In this document: piece by piece, positions 44,653 to 53,175 of the stretch | Layout: each line of letters opens with the position of its first letter | How positions within the stretch are numbered: position 1 is the stretch's first letter | DNA from: Williamsia deligens | GTDB lineage: Bacteria > Actinomycetota > Actinomycetes > Mycobacteriales > Mycobacteriaceae | Length of the DNA: 64,000 bases | Assembly: GCF_024171765.1 (NCBI RefSeq) | Contig: NZ_JAMTCI010000001.1 | Coordinates: forward strand, 434,001 to 498,000 | Direction: 5' to 3' | Made by a program: the position numbers and the translations under genes | Notes under the pieces: generated by a model | The model's database searches: none | Seen by the model: only the letters and a program-made list of their open reading frames with translations | Told to the model about the DNA's origin: nothing

Positions 44653-45243
44653 TCAGGGCTGCAGTGTTCTCCGCATGATGAGGCGCGGCATCTTCGAGGC
44701 GACGGCGTCGGTCTGTCCGACGACCTCGAAACCGACTGCCTCGAACATCTTTCGCGTGCCGACGAACGCCATGGTCAGGTCCATGCGGCCCGGCGGGTCG
44801 ACGGGGTAGGACTCGACGGCGGGCGCGCCGTGCGCGGCGGCGTAGTCGACCGCGCCCTGGATGACCTGGCGGGCGACACCCTGCTTGCGGTGACCGCCGC
44901 GCACGACGACGCAGATGATGCTCCACACGGGCGTGTCGTCGAGCGGGCGTATGAGCTTGCTCTGCACCAGGCGCGGGGTGTCAGCGCGCGGGTTGATGCT
45001 GCACCAGCCGACCGGCACCCCGTCGCGGTAGGCGACGACGCCGGGCGGGTGGTCCCGCTCGCAGAGGGCTCGCGCGGCGCGCTCCCGGGAGCCCTGGCCG
45101 AGCTCCTCGATCTGCCTCGCCTGCAGTCGATGAGAGAGACACCAGCAGTGCGTCGTCCGACGGTTGGGGTTGATGACGTCGGCGAAGTCGTCGAAGCGGT
45201 CCGGCGTGACCGGATGGGTCTCCCACGTCATGGGGGTCAGCAT
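44653..45243 (-). CDS. GNAT-family N-acetyltransferase
   Basis: A 196-residue acetyl-CoA-dependent transferase; substrate unknown. TTHCWCLSHRLQARQIEELG near the N-terminus, PVGWCSINPRADTPRLVQSK, the core strand WSIICVVVRGGHRKQGVARQ containing the acetyl-CoA-binding R-x-x-G-x-A motif, and FEAVGFEVVGQTDAV at the end are typical of this actinobacterial GNAT group. ATG at 45243 is chosen because conserved MTWETHPVTPDRFDDF follows within four residues; ATG at 45231 is equally possible. It diverges from the SNF2 helicase gene across 76 bp. Confidence 0.9.
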   Translation of the reverse strand: MLTPMTWETHPVTPDRFDDFADVINPNRRTTHCWCLSHRLQARQIEELGQGSRERAARALCERDHPPGVVAYRDGVPVGWCSINPRADTPRLVQSKLIRPLDDTPVWSIICVVVRGGHRKQGVARQVIQGAVDYAAAHGAPAVESYPVDPPGRMDLTMAFVGTRKMFEAVGFEVVGQTDAVASKMPRLIMRRTLQP

Positions 45244-45319
45244 CGCGCAGACGTCGGGGTGCGGCAAGAGACATGGGGACGCACAGCGATCTGGGGACAA
45301 CGTCATCGAAGGGGGTCGG

Positions 45320-48300
45320 ATGGAGATGGATCTGTCGGGGGTGCGCAGCAGCGTCACGTCCATGTTCCCCGAGATCAGCGGCCCTGCCGCACATCAGGAC
45401 TGGCGTTCACGGCTGACGCCGGCCGTAGACGACGACACCGCATCCCACCGGCCGCTGACGCTGGTCCTCGAGCCCGTCCATGACGAGACGGGAATGTGTG
45501 ATCTGGCTCTGCGGATCACCGTGCCGAGTGAGTTCGGGCTCCGAGGCCGGCGGGAGATCGACTGGGACGAGGTGTTCGCTGTCGGTGGTCCCCACGACAT
45601 CTTTGCGACGAACCTCGAGGAGATCGACCCCGAGCATCTGGCGGCGGTCCGCGCGCTGGCCGCGGTCACGTGCACGGGCAGGGCCCGACATCGTTCGGTG
45701 ACCGCGAGCCTGGGCCGGTCGTCGCCGCAAGTGTGGGAGTTCTTGCGACGGGCCGTCGACGCCGGGGTGACCATCGAGCCGGACAGGTCTCTTCAGGTGT
45801 ACGGCGTCGAGGTCGTCGACCCGGTGACGCCGGGCCTACAACTCGTGGCGGACGCCGACGGCGGTGTCACCATCCATCCGTCGGTGACGGTCCCCGCCCC
45901 GCACCGCGGCACGTCGTCGGCGATGAGGTTCGGGGATCGGCCGCACGGCGTCGCCGTCTTCGGGACGACCACGCTGTATCTGGCCGGCCTCCTCGACACC
46001 GATCCGCTGGTCCGCGACCTCATCGCGGGCAACCCGGTCCACGTCCCCCGCCGGGACGTCGACGAGTTCGTCTCGTCGTATCTCCCCGCGATCCGCGAGC
46101 GGGTGCACGTCCGGGTCGATCAGTCCGTCCAGGGCGAGGTGATCTCGCCACCGACACCCGCTCTGGTCGTCCACGTCGCGGTGGACGGCACAGCGCGGAT
46201 CGAGTGGACGGTGCGCTACCTCGTCGACGAGCGGTGGCGCGAATTCGACGCCCGGTACGAGATCGACGAGGACCCGCTCCGGGACGTGGCGGCCGAGCTG
46301 ACCCTGTGGGACTCGGTGCGCGACGCGCTCGAGCGGACGGTCGCCCTCGCCACGCGGTGGTGGGAGCAGGCGGTCCGTCACGAGCAGCAGGACGTGTGGG
46401 CGTCGAGGACATGGATGGAGCGGCTCGACCCACTCCCCCGCGACATCACACAGGCGCCGACGTCGGTGCTCGCCCGCGTCTACACGCTGTCCCCGGTCGA
46501 GGCGGCTGTGCTGATCGGCGAAGTGGTGCCCGAGCTCCGAGCGCGAGGCGACATCCTCGTCGAGGTCCACGGGGACATCGGTCGGCTCCGACCGGCGCGA
46601 CGTGCGGCTGTCGTGTCGTTCGGGCTCGGCGCCGACGACGTGCGCACCGACTGGCTCGACCTGTCCATCGACGTCGACATCGACGGTGAGCCCGTGCCCC
46701 TGCCCGACGTCCTGTCGGAGCTGGCGCGCGGCGCGACGCACATGCTCCTGCCGTCCGGCGTCTACTTTCGGCTCGACACCCCGGAGCTGCGCCGCCTGTC
46801 CGAGCTGTTGGCCGAAGCACGAGCCCTCGGCGAGATCCGCGACGGTCGCGTCCGTCGAGACTCGATGAACGCATCCCTGTGGGATGAGGTGCTGGGGATC
46901 GGCGTCGTCGACGAACAGCTGTCGGAATGGCGGGGCCGCATCGCGAACCTCGCCTCGGCGGAGCCGCCGACTCCGGTGGCGGTCCCGTCTGCGGTCAGGG
47001 CGGAGCTGCGGGACTACCAGCGTCGCGGGCTGGACTGGCTGACGTTTCTGTGGCGCAACGGGATCGGTGGCATCCTCGCCGACGACATGGGCCTGGGCAA
47101 GACGCTGCAGACCCTGGCGTTCATCGCACACGCGGACAGCCCCTCGCCGTTTCTCGTCGTCGCGCCGACCAGTGTCGTCGGGAACTGGTTGTCGGAGGCG
47201 GAGCGCTTCGTCCCGGATCTCGCGACCGTCGGGATCCTGGGTTCGGAGAAGCGGTGTGGGCGAACGGTCGCCGAGTCGGTGGCCGGCGCGCGAATCATCG
47301 TGACGTCGTACGCCCTGTTCCGGCTGCAGTTCGCGCAGCTGTCGGCGATCTCGTGGGCGGGAGCGATCTTCGACGAGGCGCAGTTCGTCAAGAACTCCGC
47401 GAGCAAGACCCATCAGTGCGCACGCCGGCTACAGACTCCGTTCACCCTCGCGATCACCGGCACGCCGATGGAGAACAGCCTGTCGGAGCTGTGGGCGTTG
47501 TTGTCGCTGACGGTCCCAGGGTTGTTCCCCGCGGCCGAGGTGTTCACGCGGTACTTCCGCAAGCCCATCGAGGTCGGTGGCGACCCGACGAGGTTGTCGT
47601 TGCTGCAGCGTCGGATCAAGCCGGTGGTCCTGCGACGCACGAAGTCCGAGGTCGCGGCAGACCTCCCACCGAAGCAGGAACAGACGGTGGTGCTCGCCCT
47701 GCATCCCGACCACGACCGCATCTACCGGGCACGGCTCAACCGGGAGCGGCAGCGGCTGCTCGGCCTGCTCGACGACTTCCAACGCAACCGCATCGCGATC
47801 CTCAGCTCGCTCACCATGCTGCGTCAGCTGAGCCTGCACGCCGGGCTTGTCGACGACGACCACGCGGGGGTCGCGTCGGCCAAGGTCGACCACCTCGCCC
47901 GCGTCGTGCCCGAACTCGTCGAGGCGGGCCACAGTTCGCTGGTGTTCAGCCAGTTCACCGGATTCCTGCGCATCGTGCGTGACCGTCTCGAGGCGGAGGG
48001 ACTATCGGTGAGGTACATTGACGGCTCGATGTCGGCGCACGCCCGGGCGTCGGAGGTCGAACAGTTCCGCGTCGGCGGACCGTCGGTGTTTCTCATCAGC
48101 CTCAAGGCCGGCGGGTTCGGGATGAACCTCACCGAGGCCGACCACTGCTTCGTCTGCGACCCGTGGTGGAACCCGGCGGCCGAGGCGCAGGCCGTCGACC
48201 GCGCACACCGCATCGGTCAGACCCGGCCCGTGAGCGTGTATCGCCTGGTCTCGGCGGACACGATCGAGGAGAAGGTCGTCGCGCTGCAGGAGCGCAAACG

Positions 48301-48388
48301 CGCGCTTTTCGACGCTGTTGTCGGTGACGCGGACGTGTTCGGATCGGCGATCGACGCCGGCGACATCGCAGGGATGCTGGGCGGATGA
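45320..48388 (+). CDS. SNF2-family DEAD/DEAH-box helicase
   Basis: A 1022-residue double-stranded-DNA translocase of the SNF2 superfamily. The first 540 residues form the SNF2-associated region found in bacterial members (DPLPRDITQAPTSVLARVYT; LDTPELRRLSELLAEARALG). The motor has RDYQRRGLDWLTFLWRNGIG, Walker A DDMGLGKTLQT near 590, the motif II box FDEAQFVKN near 685, ITGTPMENSLSELWALLSL, then the C-terminal lobe VFSQFTGFLRIV, SLKAGGFGMNLTEADHCFV and DPWWNPAAEAQAVDRAHRIG. No nuclease domain is visible. Role unknown (repair or defence). ATG at 45320 with GGGGG upstream; a longer frame is not conserved. Confidence 0.92.
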   Translation: MEMDLSGVRSSVTSMFPEISGPAAHQDWRSRLTPAVDDDTASHRPLTLVLEPVHDETGMCDLALRITVPSEFGLRGRREIDWDEVFAVGGPHDIFATNLEEIDPEHLAAVRALAAVTCTGRARHRSVTASLGRSSPQVWEFLRRAVDAGVTIEPDRSLQVYGVEVVDPVTPGLQLVADADGGVTIHPSVTVPAPHRGTSSAMRFGDRPHGVAVFGTTTLYLAGLLDTDPLVRDLIAGNPVHVPRRDVDEFVSSYLPAIRERVHVRVDQSVQGEVISPPTPALVVHVAVDGTARIEWTVRYLVDERWREFDARYEIDEDPLRDVAAELTLWDSVRDALERTVALATRWWEQAVRHEQQDVWASRTWMERLDPLPRDITQAPTSVLARVYTLSPVEAAVLIGEVVPELRARGDILVEVHGDIGRLRPARRAAVVSFGLGADDVRTDWLDLSIDVDIDGEPVPLPDVLSELARGATHMLLPSGVYFRLDTPELRRLSELLAEARALGEIRDGRVRRDSMNASLWDEVLGIGVVDEQLSEWRGRIANLASAEPPTPVAVPSAVRAELRDYQRRGLDWLTFLWRNGIGGILADDMGLGKTLQTLAFIAHADSPSPFLVVAPTSVVGNWLSEAERFVPDLATVGILGSEKRCGRTVAESVAGARIIVTSYALFRLQFAQLSAISWAGAIFDEAQFVKNSASKTHQCARRLQTPFTLAITGTPMENSLSELWALLSLTVPGLFPAAEVFTRYFRKPIEVGGDPTRLSLLQRRIKPVVLRRTKSEVAADLPPKQEQTVVLALHPDHDRIYRARLNRERQRLLGLLDDFQRNRIAILSSLTMLRQLSLHAGLVDDDHAGVASAKVDHLARVVPELVEAGHSSLVFSQFTGFLRIVRDRLEAEGLSVRYIDGSMSAHARASEVEQFRVGGPSVFLISLKAGGFGMNLTEADHCFVCDPWWNPAAEAQAVDRAHRIGQTRPVSVYRLVSADTIEEKVVALQERKRALFDAVVGDADVFGSAIDAGDIAGMLGG

Positions 48389-48434
48389 GCGGGGACTGTG
48401 TTTCACCGAGGCCGGAGGTGAGCACACTGGTGAC

Positions 48435-49139
48435 ATGGCCCGCGACACCGTCTCCTACGGCTCCCATCCCGATCAGTACATCGACGTCACGCGACCCACC
48501 GGCGACCCGCGGTGGACCGCGGTGCTCGTCCACGGCGGGTATTGGCGGTCGCCGTACAAGGCCGACCTGATGGAACCGATGGCGGAGGCACTCGCCGCCT
48601 CCGGTGTCACGGCCTGGAACGTCGAGTACCGCCGGCCCGACGCGCACGGGTGGGAAGCGACGACGTCCGACCTCGCCGCGGCACTGGCCGCCGTGGTTCC
48701 CGACGGGCCTGTCGTTGTCATCGGGCACTCGGCCGGTGGGCAGTTGGCGCTGCGAGCAGCGGCCGACGCCGCGCCGGCGCCCGCGCTCGCGGTGTCGCTG
48801 GCGGGGGTCATCGACCTCGAGGAGGCGCACCGGCTGCGGCTCGGCGACGGCGCTGTCGAGAACGCGCTCGGGCACCCGTGGGACGCCGGCAACCCCGACG
48901 ACGTCGCGTCGTCACCGCGTCACCGTCTGCCGCTTCGGGTCCCGCAGGTCATTGCGTGTGGCCACGACGACGACCCGCACCTGCTCGCGATCAGTCGGGA
49001 CTATGCGCGAGCAGCGGGGGAAGCCGGCGACGACCTGGTGCAGGTGTCGGCGCCCGGCGACCACTTCGACATCATCGCTCCCCAGCACCGGCTGTGGTCG
49101 CAGGTGCTCGCGGCGATCGAGCACCGCGTCGCGGGGTAG
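48435..49139 (+). CDS. alpha/beta hydrolase, probable kynurenine formamidase
   Basis: A 234-residue cytosolic hydrolase. VLVHGGYWRSPYKADLMEPM carries the HGGxW oxyanion motif typical of arylformamidases, VVVIGHSAGGQLALRAA the nucleophile serine, and VSAPGDHFDIIAP the catalytic histidine; an Asp in ACGHDDDPH fits the acid. Formamidase activity (N-formylkynurenine to kynurenine) is supported by the neighbouring convergent kynureninase, which uses the product; esterase activity is the alternative. ATG at 48435; GGAGGTGAG lies further upstream than ideal (about 13 bases). It follows the helicase gene by 46 bp. Confidence 0.85.
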   Translation: MARDTVSYGSHPDQYIDVTRPTGDPRWTAVLVHGGYWRSPYKADLMEPMAEALAASGVTAWNVEYRRPDAHGWEATTSDLAAALAAVVPDGPVVVIGHSAGGQLALRAAADAAPAPALAVSLAGVIDLEEAHRLRLGDGAVENALGHPWDAGNPDDVASSPRHRLPLRVPQVIACGHDDDPHLLAISRDYARAAGEAGDDLVQVSAPGDHFDIIAPQHRLWSQVLAAIEHRVAG

Positions 49140-49144
49140 TTTCT

Positions 49145-49180
49145 GCACGCTCGGCGGGCGGTTTCGGCCCGCTCGGCGGG
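49145..49180. repeat. two copies of the 22-bp repeat, also a hairpin
   Basis: GCACGCTCGGCGG at 49145 and GCCCGCTCGGCGG at 49167 are spaced 22 bp, the same core and period as the eight-copy array at 50433-50596 on the other side of kynU. Together they make a small stem (GCGGGC 49154-49159 with GCCCGC 49167-49172), which could terminate the convergent hydrolase and kynU transcripts. Confidence 0.75.
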
Positions 49181-49182
49181 GT

Positions 49183-50388
49183 TCAGCCGAGGGCGAGAGC
49201 CAGGGCCTCGATGCCGCGTTCGACCTCGTCGAAACTGGTGCTCAGCGGGCTGAAGCCGAGGCGGACGCCGCTGGGCCGGCGGAAGTCGGGGATGACTCCC
49301 TGCTGCCACAGACGCGCGACTGCCTCACGCGCCGACGGGTGGTCGATGGTGACGTGACCACCGCGCCTGTCGGGATCGCGGGGTGAGGCGAGCGTTGCCC
49401 CGAGCGGACCCAGGACGCTGTCGGACAGCGAGATGGCCAGCTCCGTCAACGCGACGGACTTCGCGCGGATCGCGTCGATGCCCGCCTGCTCGATGACGTC
49501 GAGCATGTCGGCGATGGGCAGCATCCCCAGGACGGGGGGCGTGCCTGTGAGCATCCGTCGGATGCCCGGCGCAGGAGCGTAGCCGTCGCCCATCTCGAAC
49601 GGTTCGGCCGCGCCCATCCACCCCCAGATCGGTTGCGACAGTTCACCGATCACCCGGTTCGTCACATAAGCGAATGCCGGCGCGCCGGGGCCGCCGTTGA
49701 GGTACTTGTAGCTGCAGCCCACGGCGAGGTCGACACCCCACGAATCGAGCTGCATCGGAACGGATCCCGCGGAGTGGCAGACGTCGAGCAGCAACAGCGC
49801 GCCGCGGTCCCGCGCGATCCGGGCCGCCGTGGGGGCGTCGAGCAGGAACCCTGATCGATAGGCGACGTGGCTGACGACGACGAGAGCGGTGCGTTCGGTG
49901 ACGGCTGCGTCGAGCAGGTCGACGGTGACACCGCTGTCGTGGTCGGTGTCGATCCAGCGGATCGTCGCGCCGGTCTCGGCCGCGATCCCCTCGATGAGAT
50001 AGCGGTCGGTCGGAAAGTTGTCGCGGTCGATGACGATCTCCGTGCGACCCGGGCGCATCGCCAGGGCGGCGCGGGCGAGCTTGTAGATCAGGACGCTCGT
50101 CGAGTCACCGACGACAGTCTGACCGGCGGCTGCTCCGAGGACCGCGGCACCGATGCGGTCGCCGAGTGTCGTCGGCATGTCGAACCATCCCTCGTCCCAG
50201 CCGCGGATCAGACGTCCACCCCACTCGCGCTCGGCGAACTGCCGCACGTTCTCCCCGGTGACCTTCAATGGTCGGCCGAGTGAGTTGCCATCGAGGTACG
50301 CCGACACCCCGCCACCGTCGACGAACGACGCCCGGTGCTCCGCCAGGACGTCGGCGGCGTCGAGCTCGGCGGCGTCCGGACGGGTCAT
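49183..50388 (-). CDS. kynU: kynureninase
   Basis: PLP-dependent enzyme that splits kynurenine to anthranilate and alanine; 401 residues, cytosolic. YLDGNSLGRPLKVTGENVRQ, VVVSHVAYRSGFLLDAPTAA, LLLLDVCHSAGSVPMQLDSW and the PLP lysine motif AVGCSYKYLNGGPGAPAFAY are in the family order; WGWMGAAEPFEMGDGYAPAP and RRMLTGTPPVLGML follow. ATG at 50388 chosen because RPDAAELDAADVLAEHRASF begins there; longer frames run into the upstream repeats. It converges with the probable formamidase gene, and both flanks carry copies of a 21-22 bp repeat. Tryptophan dioxygenase is not in the window. Confidence 0.95.
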   Translation of the reverse strand: MTRPDAAELDAADVLAEHRASFVDGGGVSAYLDGNSLGRPLKVTGENVRQFAEREWGGRLIRGWDEGWFDMPTTLGDRIGAAVLGAAAGQTVVGDSTSVLIYKLARAALAMRPGRTEIVIDRDNFPTDRYLIEGIAAETGATIRWIDTDHDSGVTVDLLDAAVTERTALVVVSHVAYRSGFLLDAPTAARIARDRGALLLLDVCHSAGSVPMQLDSWGVDLAVGCSYKYLNGGPGAPAFAYVTNRVIGELSQPIWGWMGAAEPFEMGDGYAPAPGIRRMLTGTPPVLGMLPIADMLDVIEQAGIDAIRAKSVALTELAISLSDSVLGPLGATLASPRDPDRRGGHVTIDHPSAREAVARLWQQGVIPDFRRPSGVRLGFSPLSTSFDEVERGIEALALALG

Positions 50389-50432
50389 GGAGGCCAGTGT
50401 CGCACCGGAACGGCACGCGTGGCACAACTTCT

Positions 50433-50596
50433 GCACGGTCGGCGGACACTTTCGGCACGCTCGGCGACTATTTTCGGCACGCTCGGCGAGCACTTTCGGC
50501 ACGCTCGGCGGGATCTACTGCACGGTCGGCGGGATCTACTGCACGCTCGGCGGGATCTACTGCACGCTCGGCGGGATTTGGTGCACGCGCGGGGAG
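50433..50596. repeat. eight-copy 21-22 bp tandem repeat array
   Basis: The core GCACGCTCGGCG (variants GCACGGTCGGCG and GCACGCGCGGGG) starts at 50433, 50455, 50477, 50499, 50520, 50541, 50562 and 50583, giving steps of 22, 22, 22, 21, 21, 21 and 21 bp. Spacers are of two types: ACTTTCG-like in the first copies and GGATCTACT in the later ones. The array fills most of the space between the photolyase-family gene stop and the kynU start, both on the minus strand. The two-helical-turn period suits a protein-binding array, but it may only be a minisatellite. Confidence 0.9.
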
Positions 50597-51850
50597 TCAG
50601 CGGGGAGCGCCGACCGCCTTGCGCCAGGCGCTGAACGAACGCACCGGAGCGCGTTTCAGGTGGACCAACCACGGCCACGGGTGGACCTCGGTGGGCTGCA
50701 CGCGGTCGGCGATACGACGCCATCCCGGCACCGGCGCCCACGTAGCGGCCAACGACATGCCGTCGAGTTCGTCGGCGACGACTCCGCGCCGCACCTGCAC
50801 CTCACGACGCTCCGCGAGATCGCCGAGGCACTCGGCGAGGAAGACCAATCGCTTGCCCGACAACCGGAGTCGGCGCAGGAGCGGTTCGTCGAAGACAAAG
50901 ACCGCAGGGCGCGTTTCGTTCACCGCCAGAGCAGGATCCGCGTCGCCGAGGGACTCCGCCGTCAGCCACACCGTGTCGGCGGTGCCGCTGTTCTCGGGCG
51001 CGTCGGGACCGGACGGGATGTCCTCAGGGCCGAGGTAGGGACCGTCGACGGGTGCGCCGTGATCGTCGGACGGCCAGTCCTCGATGGGACAGTTCGTGTT
51101 CAGCGCACACTCGTCGCACAGCTTCGGCGACCGCTTGCGCACCTGCCACCGGCTGAACCCGTACGGCTTGCCCGACCCGGTACCGACCGTCCACTGCCAC
51201 CCGAGGCGGTTGGCGGCGCGCGACCCGTCGAGGAGATGCGCGAACATCTCGTCCTCGCCGTCGCGCCAGGTGGCGCCCACACGCACGGTCCACTGCGAGG
51301 CGGCCCACATGCGGGTCTGATTCACCAGCCAGCCGTTCTCGTGCAACTCCTCGACGACGAGATCCATGCACCGCATCTCGCGCGGCCAGGGGTCACCCCC
51401 GAACGGCCGATCGCCAGCGGGCAGGTCGCGACGAGGCTGTTCGTAGCGCAGCGCCTGCCCGAGATCCGTTCCGACACGGGCATACAGGTGCCGCGCGTAC
51501 TCCTGCCACAGCAGCTCGTCGCGGTACTTCGACCGGTCGCGACCGGGCGCGTCCGACACCGAGTCCCACACCTCACGCAGTGGCGTCAGCCCGTGCCGGA
51601 TGTACGGCGACATCCGACTCGCACCACGACGACTCTCCGGCAGCACCTCGTTGCGGCGTGCCGCGTAGCCGGTGATGTCGAGGCCACCGAGTGCGATGTC
51701 GGCGGCGGTCTGACCGCCGGTGAACGCGCCGGCCGCGATGTCCGACGGGTCCTCGCGAGCGAGGTCGCCGAGGTGCTCGGCCACCCACGCGATCGACGCG
51801 GAGTGGTCACCATCGGGCGTGGGCGCCGGGGGCGTCGGGAGGGTGGTCAC
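50597..51850 (-). CDS. cryptochrome/photolyase-family FAD protein with inverted domain order
   Basis: A 417-residue flavoprotein. The FAD-binding helical domain of photolyases comes first: SRMSPYIRHGLTPLREVWDS, DELLWQEYARHLYARVG, MRCMDLVVEELHENGWLVNQ, WQWTVGTGSGKPYGF. A cysteine cluster follows (KLCDECALNTNCPIEDWP), and after that AVFVFDEPLLRRLRLSGKRL and FLAECLGDLAERREVQVRRG, which normally belong to the second half of the N-terminal antenna-type domain. The order is thus reversed relative to ordinary photolyases, and the first half of the antenna domain is missing or diverged. DNA repair or light sensing are the family roles. GTG at 51850 has GGGAGG directly against it, so the start is uncertain. 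Confidence 0.8.
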   Translation of the reverse strand: MTTLPTPPAPTPDGDHSASIAWVAEHLGDLAREDPSDIAAGAFTGGQTAADIALGGLDITGYAARRNEVLPESRRGASRMSPYIRHGLTPLREVWDSVSDAPGRDRSKYRDELLWQEYARHLYARVGTDLGQALRYEQPRRDLPAGDRPFGGDPWPREMRCMDLVVEELHENGWLVNQTRMWAASQWTVRVGATWRDGEDEMFAHLLDGSRAANRLGWQWTVGTGSGKPYGFSRWQVRKRSPKLCDECALNTNCPIEDWPSDDHGAPVDGPYLGPEDIPSGPDAPENSGTADTVWLTAESLGDADPALAVNETRPAVFVFDEPLLRRLRLSGKRLVFLAECLGDLAERREVQVRRGVVADELDGMSLAATWAPVPGWRRIADRVQPTEVHPWPWLVHLKRAPVRSFSAWRKAVGAPR

Positions 51851-51869
51851 CCTCCCGACAACACCGCGC

Positions 51870-52874
51870 TCAGACCAAACGCTTCCCGGGGCTGGTCGTG
51901 AGGTTCGGATCGGTGATGATCGCGTCGCCGAGAGCGGCGTCGATCTTGGCGAGGACGTCGGAATCGAGCGTGACCTCCGACGCCTTCACGTTCTCGGTGA
52001 TCTGCTCGGGGCGCGACGCACCGACCAGCGCCGCGGCGATGTTGTCGTTGGCGAGCACCCACGCGACGGCGAGCTGCGCCATCGTGATCCCGAGGTCGTC
52101 GGCGACCGGCTGCAGGTCCTGCACGCGGGTGAGCACGTCGTCGGTCAGGTAGCGCTTGATCATCTCGTCGCCACCCTTCTCGTCGGTCGCACGCGAACCG
52201 GCGGGCGGCGCCTGACCCGGCTTGTACTTGCCGGTCAGCACGCCCTGCGCGATGGGCGACCACACGATCTGGCTGATGCCGAGCTCACGCGAGGTGGGCA
52301 CCACGCGCTCCTCGATCACACGCCACAGTGCGGAGTACTGCGGCTGGTTGGAGACGATCGAGAACCCGGCCTGCCGGGCGAGGGCCTGGCCGGCACGCAA
52401 CTGGTCGGCGTTCCACTCCGAGACGCCGATGTAGAGCGCCTTGCCGGCGCGCACGACGTCGGCGAACGCGGCGATGGTCTCCTCGAGCGGCGTCTCGTGG
52501 TCGTAGCGATGCGCCTGGTACAGGTCGACGTAATCGGTGCCGAGGCGGCGCAGCGAGTTGTCGATGCCCTCGTGGATGTGCTTGCGCGACAGACCCGTGT
52601 CGTTGGGGCCGCGCTCGCCGACGGGGAAGTAGACCTTGGTGAAGATCTCGAGACCCTCACGTCGCTGACCCTTCAGCGCGTCGCCGAGCACCTGCTCGGC
52701 GGCGCCGTTGGCGTAGACGTCGGCGGTGTCGAACGTGGTGATACCGGCGTCGAGGGCCGCGTGCACACACTTCGTCGCGACGTCGTTCTCCACCTGCGAT
52801 CCGTGGGTCAACCAGTTGCCGTAGGTGATCTCCGAGATCTTCAGACCGCTGTTGCCGAGATACCGATATGCCAT
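51870..52874 (-). CDS. aldo/keto reductase (potassium-channel-beta-like)
   Basis: NADPH-dependent aldehyde/ketone reductase of 334 residues, TIM barrel. MAYRYLGNSGLKISEITYGN, DTADVYANGAAEQVLGDAL (catalytic Asp and Tyr), EIFTKVYFPVGE (Lys), DYVDLYQAHRYD (His), WSPIAQGVLTGKYKPGQAPP and AALVGASRPEQITENVKASE (cofactor loop) are in family order for the AKR group near the Kv-beta subunit. Substrate unknown. ATG at 52874 chosen because conservation begins exactly there; the frame stays open far upstream without support. It ends 19 bp before the photolyase-family gene, and the two may be co-transcribed. Confidence 0.94.
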   Translation of the reverse strand: MAYRYLGNSGLKISEITYGNWLTHGSQVENDVATKCVHAALDAGITTFDTADVYANGAAEQVLGDALKGQRREGLEIFTKVYFPVGERGPNDTGLSRKHIHEGIDNSLRRLGTDYVDLYQAHRYDHETPLEETIAAFADVVRAGKALYIGVSEWNADQLRAGQALARQAGFSIVSNQPQYSALWRVIEERVVPTSRELGISQIVWSPIAQGVLTGKYKPGQAPPAGSRATDEKGGDEMIKRYLTDDVLTRVQDLQPVADDLGITMAQLAVAWVLANDNIAAALVGASRPEQITENVKASEVTLDSDVLAKIDAALGDAIITDPNLTTSPGKRLV

Positions 52875-53175
52875 CCGTGTACGTCCGTTCCGTCTGTTGT
52901 CGCCGACTCGTGTCGATCGCGTCCTCTGGTGCAGCGTGCCGGGTCGGGCGGTTATTTCGTCCCGGAAAGTAGCGGTCGGGCCGTTATCATTCTCTCTCGC
53001 CGCTTTCCCCTGCACACTCCGACCGCTCTGTCCGTTCTGTCCGATCCGGTCTGTAGCGTTCCGACCCGAGAGGACACCCCCGATGCCCGCGCTGTCGATG
53101 TGTCTCGGACGCGACAGAACCACGCGCGCGACCGAGTTCGTCGACCACGCGCCCCATGAGAACGGACCCGCCTAG
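52875..53175. other. 301-bp divergent intergenic region
   Basis: Lies between the aldo/keto reductase gene (minus) and the HNH-like gene (plus). It must hold promoters for both. A short frame ending in TAG directly before the ATG at 53176 (product ending HAPHENGPA) has no ribosome site or conservation that I can see. No repeat or terminator recognised. Confidence 0.4.

Noticed and set aside
50433-50596. CRISPR array
   Set aside because: Unit of 21-22 bp with nearly constant sequence through the whole unit, no unique spacers of 30-40 bp, and no cas genes nearby.
50153-51901. 582-codon plus-strand frame through the repeats that would encode a peptide repeat such as YCTLGG
   Set aside because: It is the shadow of kynU and the photolyase-family gene on the other strand; the repeat changes period from 22 to 21 bp, which breaks any conserved peptide repeat.
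52825-53175. Small frame ending directly before the HNH-like gene
   Set aside because: No start signal or recognisable product; the adjacency of its stop to the next ATG is probably chance.
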